Virus record (IMG/VR): IMGVR_UViG_3300037129_000078
Location: 1-38,957 of that record
Strand: one strand, 5' to 3'
Origin: a virus
DNA: 38,957 bases
The stretch's first letter is position 1. Every line of letters begins with the position of its first letter. Below the pieces are notes generated by a model. That model was given only the letters and a program-made list of their open reading frames with translations. It was not told where the DNA came from and searched no databases. This document shows, one piece after another, positions 1 to 9,551 of this stretch. Both the position numbers and the translations under genes were made by a program.

Positions 1-127
1 TGCTGTAACTCTTGGTGCAACAACTACAGTAACAACTACTGTAGATCATAATTATGTTATCGGTCAGTTGGTTAGATTGCTAATTCCACCAAGTTTTGGA
101 TGCCGGCAATTAAATGAGAGATCGGGG
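1..127. repeat. Terminal direct repeat, left copy
   Basis: The first 127 bases are identical to the last 127 bases (38831-38957). Joining the ends restores one uninterrupted reading frame, so the contig is circular or circularly permuted. A length of 127 is a common maximum assembler k-mer, so this is more likely an assembly overlap than a physical terminal repeat. Confidence 0.95.
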
Positions 128-331
128 ATTTTACTTTCTATCCCAGCTCCTAACCAGATGGTTCTCGATATTTACTCTGCTGGAGGGGATGCCTATATAG
201 CATCTTCAGCACCAACGCAGGCACAAACTGTATCCGTTGGTGATTATAACAGTGGAGTTACAAATGCAAACGGAAGAACGCCAACAGGTACTTTCATACC
301 TGGGAGCTTTATAAACATATCACCGGAGTAA
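2..331 (+). CDS. FCCH-like virion protein, 3' part (5' end at 38733)
   Basis: This is the 3' portion of the gene whose start lies at 38733; the window begins inside it, with the frame starting at base 2. The full product is 142 residues. The visible part is beta-rich, with many Thr, Val and Ser residues, and ends GSFINISPE. The next gene follows after 3 bases, with its ribosome site GGAG inside this gene's last codons, so the two are translationally linked. A TTG at 68 could be mistaken for a start, but the frame is open upstream and the true ATG is across the junction. Confidence 0.75.
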   Translation, partial: AVTLGATTTVTTTVDHNYVIGQLVRLLIPPSFGCRQLNERSGILLSIPAPNQMVLDIYSAGGDAYIASSAPTQAQTVSVGDYNSGVTNANGRTPTGTFIPGSFINISPE

Positions 332-334
332 GAA

Positions 335-913
335 ATGACTGACGTAAAAAAGAAGCCAAGCATTGCAGAACAAGAACTAAATAAATTAGATCAGCAATTC
401 CAAGAATTTGATCAGAACGTGAAGGAATTGACTTTAGATCGTATGAATGCAGCTCCTAAAAGAGAAGAAGAACAACAGACTAAACTATCTCAAAAAGATA
501 TTGAAAAATCAAAAGATGTTTATTTGAAGCCAGATCGAAGCATTCCTGTTAGAGATAAATTTAATGAAGATTATAGAAAGCAATATGAGTTCGATAAGGA
601 ATATGTCCATTTTGTAGCAGAAAACAAAGAAATTATTGGTGAGATGATTGAAATATGGACGCGTCCTTATGGTGGGATGCCAGCAGAGTTTTGGAAAGTA
701 CCAACGAATAAACCGGTATGGGGACCAAGATACTTAGCTGAACAGATTAAAAGTAAATGTTATCACCGAATGGTCATGCAGCAAAATACTGTTGGTGCAG
801 ATCATGCCGGTCAATATTACGGAACGATGGCAGCCGATACAACGATTCAGCGATTAGATGCCCATCCCGTATCGTCTAAGAAATCCTTATTTATGGGAGC
901 TAGTGGATTCTAA
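335..913 (+). CDS. Hypothetical head-completion-region protein
   Basis: 192 residues, not recognised as a named family. ATG 335 follows a GGAG ribosome site at about 326-329. The first 70 residues are highly charged, rich in Glu, Lys and Gln, and probably helical (the segment LDQQFQEFDQNVKELT suggests a coiled coil). The second half is more globular, with aromatic and Gly-rich stretches (TRPYGGMPAEFWKVPTNKPVWGP). It ends with TAATG overlapping the next gene's start at 913. Position between the FCCH-like proteins and the adaptor-like protein suggests a structural or head-completion role, which is inference from gene order only. Confidence 0.6.
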   Translation: MTDVKKKPSIAEQELNKLDQQFQEFDQNVKELTLDRMNAAPKREEEQQTKLSQKDIEKSKDVYLKPDRSIPVRDKFNEDYRKQYEFDKEYVHFVAENKEIIGEMIEIWTRPYGGMPAEFWKVPTNKPVWGPRYLAEQIKSKCYHRMVMQQNTVGADHAGQYYGTMAADTTIQRLDAHPVSSKKSLFMGASGF

Positions 914-2112
914 TGAATCTAGTACAGGATATTATTACATATGTTCGACGGATTATCAAAAGTCCGTCGAATGCAGTCATAACAGATGATCTTATCATCG
1001 ACTATATAAACCGTTTTTGGATTATGGATGTCGATGCAAGAATGCAACTGTTTGATTTAAAGACAAAATATCAATTTCAGACATCGCCAGGCGTGGATCA
1101 ATACAATATGCCGTTATATGATGTGCAATTTGAACCCGGTGGTCAAGTTATTGGATCATTTCCTGTTTATCAAGGTTTTTTATCACCAGCTTACATAGGA
1201 GGTATCCCAGTCACACTGCAAACACAGAAAAATCCTCTTTTTTACAACTGGCCAAATGTAATTCAGAATTTACAAGCTGTGGCAGTAGGAAATGGGGGTT
1301 CCAATTATACTTTCAATATCTTCAATGTATCAAATTCCATTCCAATAAATCCCCCAGTAAATGGGCTTTTGAGAGGACATGTAGATATCACGGGTATTAT
1401 TGCAACAGGTAATAACATAGATCCTCCATTAGCAAGTACAATAACAGCTCCTGCATCAATTGCATCTGTTCCAACAACTAGCGTATTTCCTGGAATATTT
1501 ATAACATCTACCGACGCAACGGGGGCAAATGTTGTTGTGACAGATAGTGGACAATTCTTAACGGGAAATGTTAATTACGGTCTTCTTATGGTGCCAGGTA
1601 AAGCTCCTCTTGGAAATACAGCCGTTAATGGTGGTTATAGCACCACTTTAAATACGGTCAATTATTTCACTGGAGATGTAAATGTCACTTTTGATGTTGC
1701 CATACCAGCAGGCGTTAACATTAATGTTCAATGCTATCTATTTCAGTCTGGATTGCCAAGAGTTATCCTTTTTTATAACAACACACTAACTTTAAGAAGT
1801 CCTCCTGATAAGCAATATCTTGTTGAATTAGATGCTTACCTATCTCCAGCCGCCTTTCTAAATTCTGAAGCAGCCATTCCTTTTGGATATATGGCTGAAT
1901 ATACAGCTAGGGGAGCTGCTAGAAAGATTCTTTCAGATACGGGGGATATCGAGCAATTTCAGTTTTATGAGCCTCTATTTATCGAACAAGAACAACTTGT
2001 TTGGAAGAGGAGTCAGCGTCAATTTACAAATAACCGCACAGAAACAATCTACAGTCAAGGCTTAAATATGGGTCAATCTGGTTTTAACAGCCTTGGAGGA
2101 AGTACTTTCTAA
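913..2112 (+). CDS. Putative head-to-tail adaptor protein
   Basis: 399 residues. The N-terminus (LVQDIITYVRRIIKSP, then DDLIIDYINRFW) and C-terminus (about residues 320-370: YMAEYTARGAARKILSD with a GD and a YEPL segment) resemble a family of podovirus adaptor-like proteins in which a helical bundle formed by both ends encloses a beta-rich insertion. The middle (about 100-290) is Thr/Asn/Val-rich and looks like an inserted beta domain. It overlaps both neighbours by one base (TAATG), so it belongs to a tightly coupled operon ahead of a short fibre and the tail-nozzle candidate. Adaptor function is inferred from order and architecture; structure prediction against P22 gp4 or T7 gp11 would test it. 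Confidence 0.55.
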   Translation: MNLVQDIITYVRRIIKSPSNAVITDDLIIDYINRFWIMDVDARMQLFDLKTKYQFQTSPGVDQYNMPLYDVQFEPGGQVIGSFPVYQGFLSPAYIGGIPVTLQTQKNPLFYNWPNVIQNLQAVAVGNGGSNYTFNIFNVSNSIPINPPVNGLLRGHVDITGIIATGNNIDPPLASTITAPASIASVPTTSVFPGIFITSTDATGANVVVTDSGQFLTGNVNYGLLMVPGKAPLGNTAVNGGYSTTLNTVNYFTGDVNVTFDVAIPAGVNINVQCYLFQSGLPRVILFYNNTLTLRSPPDKQYLVELDAYLSPAAFLNSEAAIPFGYMAEYTARGAARKILSDTGDIEQFQFYEPLFIEQEQLVWKRSQRQFTNNRTETIYSQGLNMGQSGFNSLGGSTF

Positions 2113-2693
2113 TGATTACTTATAACGTAAATATACCCGATGCGCCAAATAATCCCTCTAACGATCAGCCATTGATGAAAACAAATACAAATGCGATTGA
2201 CACTATTTTAGGCGTAAATCATGTAAGTTTTAAATTAAATAATGGTGGAAAACATACTTTTGTACAATGGGTTCAACAAGAATCTGATCCTGCAACCATT
2301 GCTAATGAAATTGCAAGATATACAAAAAATGTATCTGGAAATGCTCGAGAGCATATTAGATTGCCATCAAATGGAACAGTAATTCAGGTATCGGGACCAG
2401 CTCCCACTATTGCTAGTAATGGATGTACTTTTTTACCTGGAGGATTAGCAATACAATGGGGTAGTGCAACTTTTGTAGGAACAGCCACAATCAATTTTCC
2501 TCAAACATTTAATGCACCGCCATATTCAGTTCAATTAACACAATTTAATAATGTGGATACGACTACAAGAGATTTTCCTCAAGTTGTTTCTACCGCCAAT
2601 GGAAGTTTTGTGGCACAAATGATTAGAACCAATGGAGGATTAGAAACGGCTTCCACAACAATATATTGGCTAGCAATCGGACAATTAGTTTAG
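2112..2693 (+). CDS. Short tail-fibre protein with gp53-like C-terminal domain
   Basis: 193 residues. The N-terminal 55 residues (NIPDAPNNPSNDQPLMKTNT, then a VNHVSF...GGKHTFV segment) look like the anchor found at the start of many phage fibres. The C-terminal ~85 residues (GGLAIQWGSATF, TINFPQTFNAPPYSVQLT, ending IYWLAIGQLV) match the pattern of the gp53-like tail-fibre C-terminal fold: a tryptophan after a glycine turn, a FP..F..PPY motif and a terminal YWLAIG strand. It starts on the stop of the adaptor-like gene. The likely role is an accessory fibre or receptor contact at the tail vertex. Confidence 0.65.
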   Translation: MITYNVNIPDAPNNPSNDQPLMKTNTNAIDTILGVNHVSFKLNNGGKHTFVQWVQQESDPATIANEIARYTKNVSGNAREHIRLPSNGTVIQVSGPAPTIASNGCTFLPGGLAIQWGSATFVGTATINFPQTFNAPPYSVQLTQFNNVDTTTRDFPQVVSTANGSFVAQMIRTNGGLETASTTIYWLAIGQLV

Positions 2694-2701
2694 GTTTAAA
2701 A

Positions 2702-5494
2702 ATGGGCGAAAAGATTATTGTTGGACCGATGTCAAAGGGATTAAGAAACGATGTCGTTCCGTTTGCTATTGACAACGATTCTTTTCCAGTTTTAATTAAT
2801 GCTTATCAATGGAGGGGGCGTGTTAAAAGAAAACGAGGTACATCATTTCTTGGTAGGCTTACACGATTTTTCAATTCAACGAGTAGTTCTTATTCTAGCA
2901 CTACTACAATAACTTTAAACGGAAGTGGAGTAGGCAATATTCTTACAGGATTTTCATTACAGGCTAATGGTAATGTTGTTCCTGGAAGTATAACTATAAC
3001 AGCTCCCGGACCTACAATTTATACAGATAATGGTGATGGCACTCTATCTCCCAGTGGTACTATTAATTATGCAACAGGAGTCATTACAATATTATCGGAG
3101 GCAGGAAATGCTGTTAGTGCATCTTTTCTTTACTATCCTGATTTACCTGTTCTTGGGCTTCGCGATCTCATTCTTTTGGTAAATCAATTTCCTGGAACTT
3201 TAGCATTCGACACCACATATTCTTACAATATTTCCAAAACCTATCCATACAATATTTACGACGTTAGTTTTTATAAAAACTTTCCAGCAGATCCTACAAA
3301 TCTTCCTGGATATGTTCCAAAAACGAATTGGACACCTACGACATGGAATGGACAGGATTATCAGCAATTTTGGACAGTAAATTATCAAGGTGCTTTGTGG
3401 GCCACTAATGGTATCAATATCCCTTTCAATATAAGTAATATTGGAATGCAGTATAATACAATCACTGCAATTGGTGGTATAGTTGCAGGACCTCCTGCCT
3501 TTGCAACAATTACTACAGGAACCAATCACGGTTTAGTTATAGGGGATTTTGTATTCATTAATGAGGTTGTAGGGGTGACAGGAATCAATTTCCAAACAGG
3601 TTATGTAACTGCTGTTCCTGCTGTAAATCAAATTACTGTTGAATTTCCTAACGCTACAATAGCTGGAGCTTGGGTATCAGGAGGGATTGTTCAGTATTTA
3701 ACAAACCGTTCAGATAAAACAAAAGATTGTCTTAGATGGTATGATGGAGATCCTACTAACGGAAATGCAACGACACCATCATTTGTTAATGGAAAAGGAT
3801 GGGTCAATTTTGCTCCTCCCTTATCACAAGGAACTTTTTCAATAGCAGATCTTCCCGAAGCAAAATACTATCTAGTAGGTGCTAGAATCATTCTTCCATT
3901 TAAAGATAGGTTGCTTTTCATAGGACCTGTCGTTCAAACATCATCACCAGGTAGTCAAATCTATCTGCAAGATACTGTCATATATAGTCAGAATGGTACT
4001 CCTTATTATACCTCTTCATTCACTGCAACTCCTCCAGGTACAAATTATCCTTTACCCCCTGTTATAACACCTCCTGGATATGCTCCAATATTAGTTCCTG
4101 TAAATCAAACTGCAACTCCATCTGCTTATTTTGAAGACATAACAGGATTTGGTGGATTCATAACAGCAGGTTATGACAAGCCCATCACAACTGCATCAGT
4201 CAATCAAGACGTATTGATTATGGGATTTGATAATAATCAACAAGCACGATTTGCATATACAGGTAATGACCTTGTACCTTTTAACTTCTACATAATAAAT
4301 GCTGAACTTGGCTCTTCTAGTACATTCTCAGCAATTACAATGGATAAAGGGGTTATCACTCGAGGTAGTCGAGGGATTGTCATTACAACGCAAGAAGAAG
4401 CTCGTAGGATTGATTTAGATATCCCTGACGAAGTCTTTCAAATGCGTCTTGAAAATAACGGGACAGAAAGAATAACAGCACAACGTGACTATATTAATGA
4501 ATGGATTTATATAACTTATCCAAGCAACAGTGTAACGTACAAATTCCCTAATCAGACTCTACAATATAACTATAGAGACAATTCATGGGCAATATTCAAA
4601 GAAGCATACACCACATACGGCTCATTTAGACGTCAAACAGGATTTACATGGGCAACTGTAGGTACAGTATATCCAACATGGGCATCATGGAATACACCAT
4701 GGAATTCTGGCTCTTCCAATCTATTACAACCAGAAGTTATAGCAGGTAATCAACAAGGATTTATTTGTTTTAGAGATGACGGTACAAACGAAGCAAAATC
4801 TCTTTATATCCAAAACATATCAGGAAGCACTGTAACATCTCCAGATCATTGTTTAAACGAAGGGGATTATATAACTATTACGGGTGCTTTAGGAACTGTT
4901 GGTGCAGAAGTAAATAACAATATATTTTCCGTATCAGTGCCAACTACAAATACATTTGTTTTGAATCCAGGTATTACAGGTGGAACATATTTAGGTAATG
5001 GTTTCATACAAAGAATGTATGTACCTTTTATTCAATCCAAGCAGTTTCCTGTATCGTGGTCAATGGCAAGAAAAACGCGTATTGGAACTCAACAATATTT
5101 ATTGAGCACAACATCAAATTCACAGATTACATTGCTTATATATCTAAGCCAAGATGCTTCAGACCCATACAACGATGGTCCTATTATACCTGCATCAAAC
5201 TCTGTAAATAACTCATTGATATACAGCACTGTTCTCTACACATGTCCTGAAAGCACAAATCTAGGACTAACCCCTGCTAATATTAACTTAAATATGGTCA
5301 CAGCACCTCAACAGGCTCAAATATGGCATCGTATAAATACTTCTTTAATAGGAGATACAGTGCAAGTTGGTTTTACACTTTCAGATGAACAGATGAGAAC
5401 GGTCAATGATAATGGAGATCCTATAAGTCAGTTTTCAGAGATTGAACTGCATTCATTCATTTTAGACGTAAATCCAAGTCAGGTGCTATCGTGA
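2702..5494 (+). CDS. Putative tail nozzle/stabilisation protein (P22 gp10-like role)
   Basis: 930 residues from ATG 2702. A TTG at 2666 would lengthen it but would overlap the preceding gene by 28 bases, so I prefer the ATG (MGEKIIVGPMSKGLRND). The N-terminus has the signature VPFAIDNDSFPVLINAYQWR then GRVKRKRGTSFLGRL, a pattern of tail stabilisation or nozzle proteins where a beta-propeller body follows. Two internal segments look FCCH-like: about residues 260-330 (ITTGTNHGLVIGDFVFINEV) and 700-760 (SPDHCLNEGDYITITGAL). It is about twice the length of P22 gp10 (472) and longer than T7 gp12 (794). The last bases overlap the next gene (GTGA). It is the largest virion protein here. Confidence 0.6.
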   Translation: MGEKIIVGPMSKGLRNDVVPFAIDNDSFPVLINAYQWRGRVKRKRGTSFLGRLTRFFNSTSSSYSSTTTITLNGSGVGNILTGFSLQANGNVVPGSITITAPGPTIYTDNGDGTLSPSGTINYATGVITILSEAGNAVSASFLYYPDLPVLGLRDLILLVNQFPGTLAFDTTYSYNISKTYPYNIYDVSFYKNFPADPTNLPGYVPKTNWTPTTWNGQDYQQFWTVNYQGALWATNGINIPFNISNIGMQYNTITAIGGIVAGPPAFATITTGTNHGLVIGDFVFINEVVGVTGINFQTGYVTAVPAVNQITVEFPNATIAGAWVSGGIVQYLTNRSDKTKDCLRWYDGDPTNGNATTPSFVNGKGWVNFAPPLSQGTFSIADLPEAKYYLVGARIILPFKDRLLFIGPVVQTSSPGSQIYLQDTVIYSQNGTPYYTSSFTATPPGTNYPLPPVITPPGYAPILVPVNQTATPSAYFEDITGFGGFITAGYDKPITTASVNQDVLIMGFDNNQQARFAYTGNDLVPFNFYIINAELGSSSTFSAITMDKGVITRGSRGIVITTQEEARRIDLDIPDEVFQMRLENNGTERITAQRDYINEWIYITYPSNSVTYKFPNQTLQYNYRDNSWAIFKEAYTTYGSFRRQTGFTWATVGTVYPTWASWNTPWNSGSSNLLQPEVIAGNQQGFICFRDDGTNEAKSLYIQNISGSTVTSPDHCLNEGDYITITGALGTVGAEVNNNIFSVSVPTTNTFVLNPGITGGTYLGNGFIQRMYVPFIQSKQFPVSWSMARKTRIGTQQYLLSTTSNSQITLLIYLSQDASDPYNDGPIIPASNSVNNSLIYSTVLYTCPESTNLGLTPANINLNMVTAPQQAQIWHRINTSLIGDTVQVGFTLSDEQMRTVNDNGDPISQFSEIELHSFILDVNPSQVLS

Positions 5495-5952
5495 ATAATT
5501 TAGTAAACCAGGTAGCTTATCTTAGATCAGCAAGGAGTTTTCCTGAAGACCTTACACAACTTACAGTTGAAATTAACAAAGCCTACCTTGATATTGCTAA
5601 TGCAGTTAACAGTCGTACTATCGGTATTTTTTCAACTAATCGTCCTGCTATTACTGGTGAATCATGGTTTTTGATTAATAAAAGACAACAGACTTTAAGA
5701 CAAGTTTATGAAATATCTTCTTATGCAACCTTTAATCATAACATAGATTTTAAAAATGTTTTTAGTTTTACTGTAATTAGAGCAATAGGATTTGATGGTG
5801 TTTCTAATTATTTTCCTATTCCTTTTGTTAATGCAGGAACAGCAACGGTGGGAATATACGTGACACCTACACAAGTTATATTTATACCAGGAGTTGGTGC
5901 ACCAGCATTAACACGAGGTATTGTAATTTTAGAATGGTTGTCTTCGGTTTAA
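5491..5952 (+). CDS. Conserved phage structural protein, unknown role
   Basis: 153 residues, starting with GTG 5491, which overlaps the previous stop as GTGA. No ATG near the 5' end fits. The sequence has a helical N-terminal third (LTQLTVEINKAYLDIANAVN) followed by SRTIGIFSTNRPAITGESWF, then a beta-rich end (GIYVTPTQVIFIPGVGAP and ILEWLSSV). I recall this arrangement in many environmental podovirus contigs, where it stays unnamed. Translational coupling to the nozzle candidate suggests the two proteins are made in step and may sit together at the tail tip. Function not known to me. Confidence 0.6.
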   Translation: MNNLVNQVAYLRSARSFPEDLTQLTVEINKAYLDIANAVNSRTIGIFSTNRPAITGESWFLINKRQQTLRQVYEISSYATFNHNIDFKNVFSFTVIRAIGFDGVSNYFPIPFVNAGTATVGIYVTPTQVIFIPGVGAPALTRGIVILEWLSSV

Positions 5953-5992
5953 ATAAATTATTTGTTATGGTGAAGAAAAAAATAGGTTTTCT

Positions 5993-6571
5993 ATGAATAC
6001 ATCATTGGGTGGCTATCAAGGAATGAGGGGACCAACAGGCGGATTGGCTGGAGGTGGTAACCGAATTCCAAAAGGATATTCACAAGGCACATTACAACAG
6101 TTTACTCCTGAACAAATGCAATTGTTTCAAAGCCTATTTTCTCAGGTATCACCCGAAAGTTATACCGGAAGATTAGCAGGTGGAGATCAATCTTTATTTG
6201 GACAGATAGAAGCACCTGCATTACGTCAATTTAATGAATTACAAGGCGGACTAGCTTCACGTTTTAGCGGTATGGGATCAGGTGCTAGAAGGTCAAGTGG
6301 TTTTCAGAATGCATCATCTGCTGCAGCATCTAATTTTGCACAAGATTTACAATCTAGAAGACAATCATTACAACAGCAAGCTATTCAAGATCTAATGGGT
6401 ATGAGTAATAATTTATTGAATCAAAGACCTTACGAGCAATTTCTAACCCAAAAACCTAAATCATTTTGGCATCAATTATTAGGAAGCGCAAGTGGAGGAG
6501 TTGGTCAAGGCGTTGGAATGGCCGGATCAATGTATGGTATGGGAAAACTTGGTTTATTAGGGGGAGTTTAA
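5993..6571 (+). CDS. Putative small ejection/internal virion protein
   Basis: 192 residues, Gly/Ser/Gln-rich. It has a Gly-rich start (SLGGYQGMRGPTGGLAGGGN), a helical Gln-rich middle (SNFAQDLQSRRQSLQQQAIQ) with an Arg-Phe-Ser-Gly-Met-Gly-Ser-Gly stretch, and a Gly/Met-rich hydrophobic C-terminus (about 160-192) that could contact membrane. It leads a three-gene set (192, 369 and 606 residues) whose order and sizes resemble the P22 ejection genes 7, 20 and 16. The likeness is in architecture only; I see no diagnostic motif. A 40-base gap precedes it without a clear promoter. Confidence 0.5.
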   Translation: MNTSLGGYQGMRGPTGGLAGGGNRIPKGYSQGTLQQFTPEQMQLFQSLFSQVSPESYTGRLAGGDQSLFGQIEAPALRQFNELQGGLASRFSGMGSGARRSSGFQNASSAAASNFAQDLQSRRQSLQQQAIQDLMGMSNNLLNQRPYEQFLTQKPKSFWHQLLGSASGGVGQGVGMAGSMYGMGKLGLLGGV

Positions 6572-6575
6572 TTAT

Positions 6576-7685
6576 ATGGTACAAATTTTACCAGCACCAG
6601 AAACATTTGGCTCTACAATAGGAAAAGGTTTAGGTGAAGGATTTAGCCAAGGGGTTTCTCAAGCTTCTAATTTTGCTATGGAAATGGCAAAAGAAAATCA
6701 AAAGATGGCGAGACGTCAGAAATTAATCAATAAGATTGAAGGCGTAGGTCCAACTCCTTCATCAACTTCTCCCGCATATAATGATGAGTTTAAAAATATC
6801 ATTTCACAAGCAGAAGAACAATTAGGATTTCAACTTACTCCTGAACAAATTAATTCTGTCTCTAATAAATTAAAAGGTGATGGATCTCAGCAACAACCCC
6901 AGCAAAATATGGGATTAGGTTCTCAACCACAAATGAATCGACCAGAAGAAGATCCTTTTGTAAAGGCAAAGAAATATGCAGCTATTGGAGAACATGATTT
7001 AGCCACTATATCAGGAAAAGAAGCAGAAAGTAAGATTAAATCAGCACAAAAATCAAGAGAAGCTGAAGAAAGGAAAGCAACACAAAAAAGAACTGAGGAT
7101 CTAGGATTTCATAAAGAATCAAAAGAATATGATGATAAATTATTGGACCAATCAAGAAAAGCCGATAATCAAATGGAAGCTCTTTCAAATATTGAAAAAT
7201 CTATAAAGTCAGGAAATATAAAACCTACTTCTGCTGTAAATATTCTTAGAGGAACAGGTGCTATTGGTGATAAAATTGCAAACGCTCTTTTAAATAACGA
7301 TCAAGCCACTGTTTTATCATCTATTCCTTATCTAATTGAAGGATGGAAAGACATTTTTGGAGTCCGTTTGTCTGATGCTGATTTAAAAATTATTCAAGAT
7401 AAACTACCTGATATAGGAAAATCACCAGAAGCTAATATGGCAATGGTAAAAATCATGCGCAAGTATTCCGAAATGTCTAAATTACGATATCAAATTGGAA
7501 AAGAAATTAAAGAAAAAAATAACGGTTTAAGACCTTTAGGATTTGCAGATCAAATTGAAACACAATTTCAAAATATGATGAAACCTGTAAAAGTTACAAA
7601 TCCAAAAACAGGTAATGTAATTGAAATTCCTGCTTATAAAGTAAGTGATGCTGTAAAATCAGGAGCTGTTTTATCAGATGAATAA
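6576..7685 (+). CDS. Putative ejection/internal virion protein
   Basis: 369 residues. It begins with a Gly-rich segment (TIGKGLGEGFSQGVSQASNF), followed by long charged helical stretches rich in Lys, Glu and Gln, with a Gln/Pro tract near residues 105-120. Residues about 150-190 (KIKSAQKSREAEERKATQKR) are a strong coiled-coil candidate. A GGGGGAG ribosome site lies inside the end of the previous gene. The stop overlaps the ATG at 7678, so it is coupled to the 606-residue protein. Low complexity and gene order suggest a DNA-ejection or internal core protein; no enzymatic motif is visible. Confidence 0.5.
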   Translation: MVQILPAPETFGSTIGKGLGEGFSQGVSQASNFAMEMAKENQKMARRQKLINKIEGVGPTPSSTSPAYNDEFKNIISQAEEQLGFQLTPEQINSVSNKLKGDGSQQQPQQNMGLGSQPQMNRPEEDPFVKAKKYAAIGEHDLATISGKEAESKIKSAQKSREAEERKATQKRTEDLGFHKESKEYDDKLLDQSRKADNQMEALSNIEKSIKSGNIKPTSAVNILRGTGAIGDKIANALLNNDQATVLSSIPYLIEGWKDIFGVRLSDADLKIIQDKLPDIGKSPEANMAMVKIMRKYSEMSKLRYQIGKEIKEKNNGLRPLGFADQIETQFQNMMKPVKVTNPKTGNVIEIPAYKVSDAVKSGAVLSDE

Positions 7686-9498
7686 CTTTGATTTTTCCAT
7701 CTATGATTATGGTGATATTTCACCAACATCTTCAGAAAAAAAAATATCTAAAAAAAAAGAAGAATCTCCTATTTCGTTTGATTTTGATATTTATGAATCG
7801 GAACCGGAATCTATTCCTCAAACGAAACAAGAAGAATCAAATTTCTCATTTAGAACCGCTTATCAACCAATTTCAGGAATTTTAAATACCACTGTTCCAG
7901 GAATTATAGGAAATGTTTGGCAGTTGCTAGCTACTGGAGAAGTTCTAGATCCTGAAGAATTAGATCATTTAGAAATGGTTGCTAAGCGCGAAGGTTTTCC
8001 TTTTGATAGAGAAGAATATCTTCAGAAGGCGGGGGAAGTTTTAAGAACTATACCTAGTGTAAGTAATATTGAAAGTGCTATTGAAGAAAGAACTGGTGCT
8101 CCTTTAGAACCTAAAACACGTTTTCAAAAAGGATTAAAATTCTTTACAGAAGCTACTCGATTATCTCCTAAACCTGGAACATTTAGAGGAATGGAAACGG
8201 GACTTCCAAGGCCTGTTTTAGGTGCTGGAGTTGAAGCCACAAAAGAATTAGCACAAGAACTTGGAGTTCCTGAACCATTAGCAGAATTAGCTTCTTTTGG
8301 AATTTTAAAAAGACCACCAGAAGGTGCTCCGTCACTAACATTAGGAAAAGAAAAACCTTCAGGCCTTACTTCACGTCAATTTGAAAATATAAAAGAACCA
8401 CGAGAAGTTTCTTCGGGTAAAATACAGCAAATTAATAAAAAATTAGAATCAGATTTTAGAGAAATATCTGAGGATATTATTTCAAAAAGCCCTATTGGTG
8501 AAACTGCTGAAAATCTCGCTAAAGATATTACTTTTAAGCAGCAAAGTCGAGAACTTTTGAATCAAGCACAACAAATTGCAGACTCACTCCCTGGAACTAT
8601 ACCATCTATAGCAGTGAAAAAGGAAATAGCTAATATAGCATCCAAAAACTTAAAAGGATTTAAAGCCAGTGAATATGACAAATCATATTCTCGATTTATG
8701 AAAGAGGCTATTGACGATATTTTCACTAAAGAATTTAGACCAGGCCAAATGATTGAACAATATAGAAAGAATAATTCCGAACTCTCAGAATATTTTGAGC
8801 CAGGAGCTTCTAAAGCTTTAAATAGAGCAAAAAGAGATGCTTTATTAGATCAAAATCGTGCAATTGCTAATGCAATGGAAAAAGTATTTCCAGAATCAGA
8901 ATTGAATGAAGTATTTAAATCAGGCAATGAACGCTGGTCTAAAATAATGGACGCCGAAGCAGTTGATGAATTTATCAATGAAATATTTAAGGAAAAAATA
9001 GATTACAAAAAAATACATGACTTTTTTGATAAAGAAAATTATGGAAGAATTTTTAAACGTAGTTTAGGTGAAGAAGGATATGAAAATTTTCAACAACTGC
9101 TAAAAGATACATTGGAATCTGAAGTTCCATATAAAATGCTTAAAGTGGCCAAAGAAAAAGGTTTTGATGATCTTGTTGAAACGGGGAGTGCATATGTCAT
9201 ACACCCAAATGTAGGTTATGCAAAAGCTAGTTATGATCTTTCCAAAAAAGGATATAAGTTTTTGATAAATGCTCTTTTAGATAAACCCCAAATTGGATTT
9301 ACCTGGAAAAAAGGTATAGATAATCTTAAAAAAGGCAACTTTGCAGAAGCTGAGAGGGATTTCGGTAAACTTGATCTCGAAGTAGAAAAATCAAAAAATA
9401 TGAAAGAAAATCCAAGTATTGAACCTAAAAAAAAAGCATTAAAAAAATTCTCAAAAAATAAAAAATCAATCAGCAACAAACAATCCAATAAAAATTAA
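7678..9498 (+). CDS. Putative large ejection protein
   Basis: 606 residues, almost the size of P22 gp16 (609), although I cannot claim homology. The first 70 residues are acidic and low in complexity (SFDFDIYESEPESIPQTKQE). Residues ~75-250 contain Pro/Gly-rich hydrophobic stretches (PISGILNTTVPGIIGNVWQL), and the rest is long charged helices ending in a very Lys-rich tail. No muramidase, transglycosylase or protease motif is evident. It is the last rightward gene before a leftward two-gene island. The convergent end (9498-9552) has no obvious terminator hairpin. Confidence 0.5.
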   Translation: MNNFDFSIYDYGDISPTSSEKKISKKKEESPISFDFDIYESEPESIPQTKQEESNFSFRTAYQPISGILNTTVPGIIGNVWQLLATGEVLDPEELDHLEMVAKREGFPFDREEYLQKAGEVLRTIPSVSNIESAIEERTGAPLEPKTRFQKGLKFFTEATRLSPKPGTFRGMETGLPRPVLGAGVEATKELAQELGVPEPLAELASFGILKRPPEGAPSLTLGKEKPSGLTSRQFENIKEPREVSSGKIQQINKKLESDFREISEDIISKSPIGETAENLAKDITFKQQSRELLNQAQQIADSLPGTIPSIAVKKEIANIASKNLKGFKASEYDKSYSRFMKEAIDDIFTKEFRPGQMIEQYRKNNSELSEYFEPGASKALNRAKRDALLDQNRAIANAMEKVFPESELNEVFKSGNERWSKIMDAEAVDEFINEIFKEKIDYKKIHDFFDKENYGRIFKRSLGEEGYENFQQLLKDTLESEVPYKMLKVAKEKGFDDLVETGSAYVIHPNVGYAKASYDLSKKGYKFLINALLDKPQIGFTWKKGIDNLKKGNFAEAERDFGKLDLEVEKSKNMKENPSIEPKKKALKKFSKNKKSISNKQSNKN

Positions 9499-9551
9499 TG
9501 CCCAAAATCCAATTTTACAAACTAGAAACGCGATTAAAAGTTCCATTACTA

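Noticed and set aside
1883-2065. Rightward 60-codon frame inside the adaptor-like gene
   Set aside because: It is an out-of-frame shadow of a well-formed coding sequence without its own ribosome site.
2666-2701. TTG start for the 930-residue tail protein
   Set aside because: It would overlap the preceding gene by 28 bases, while ATG 2702 lies just after that gene's stop.
3200-3529. Leftward 109-codon Cys/Ile-rich frame
   Set aside because: Antisense to the large tail gene, biased composition and no start signals.
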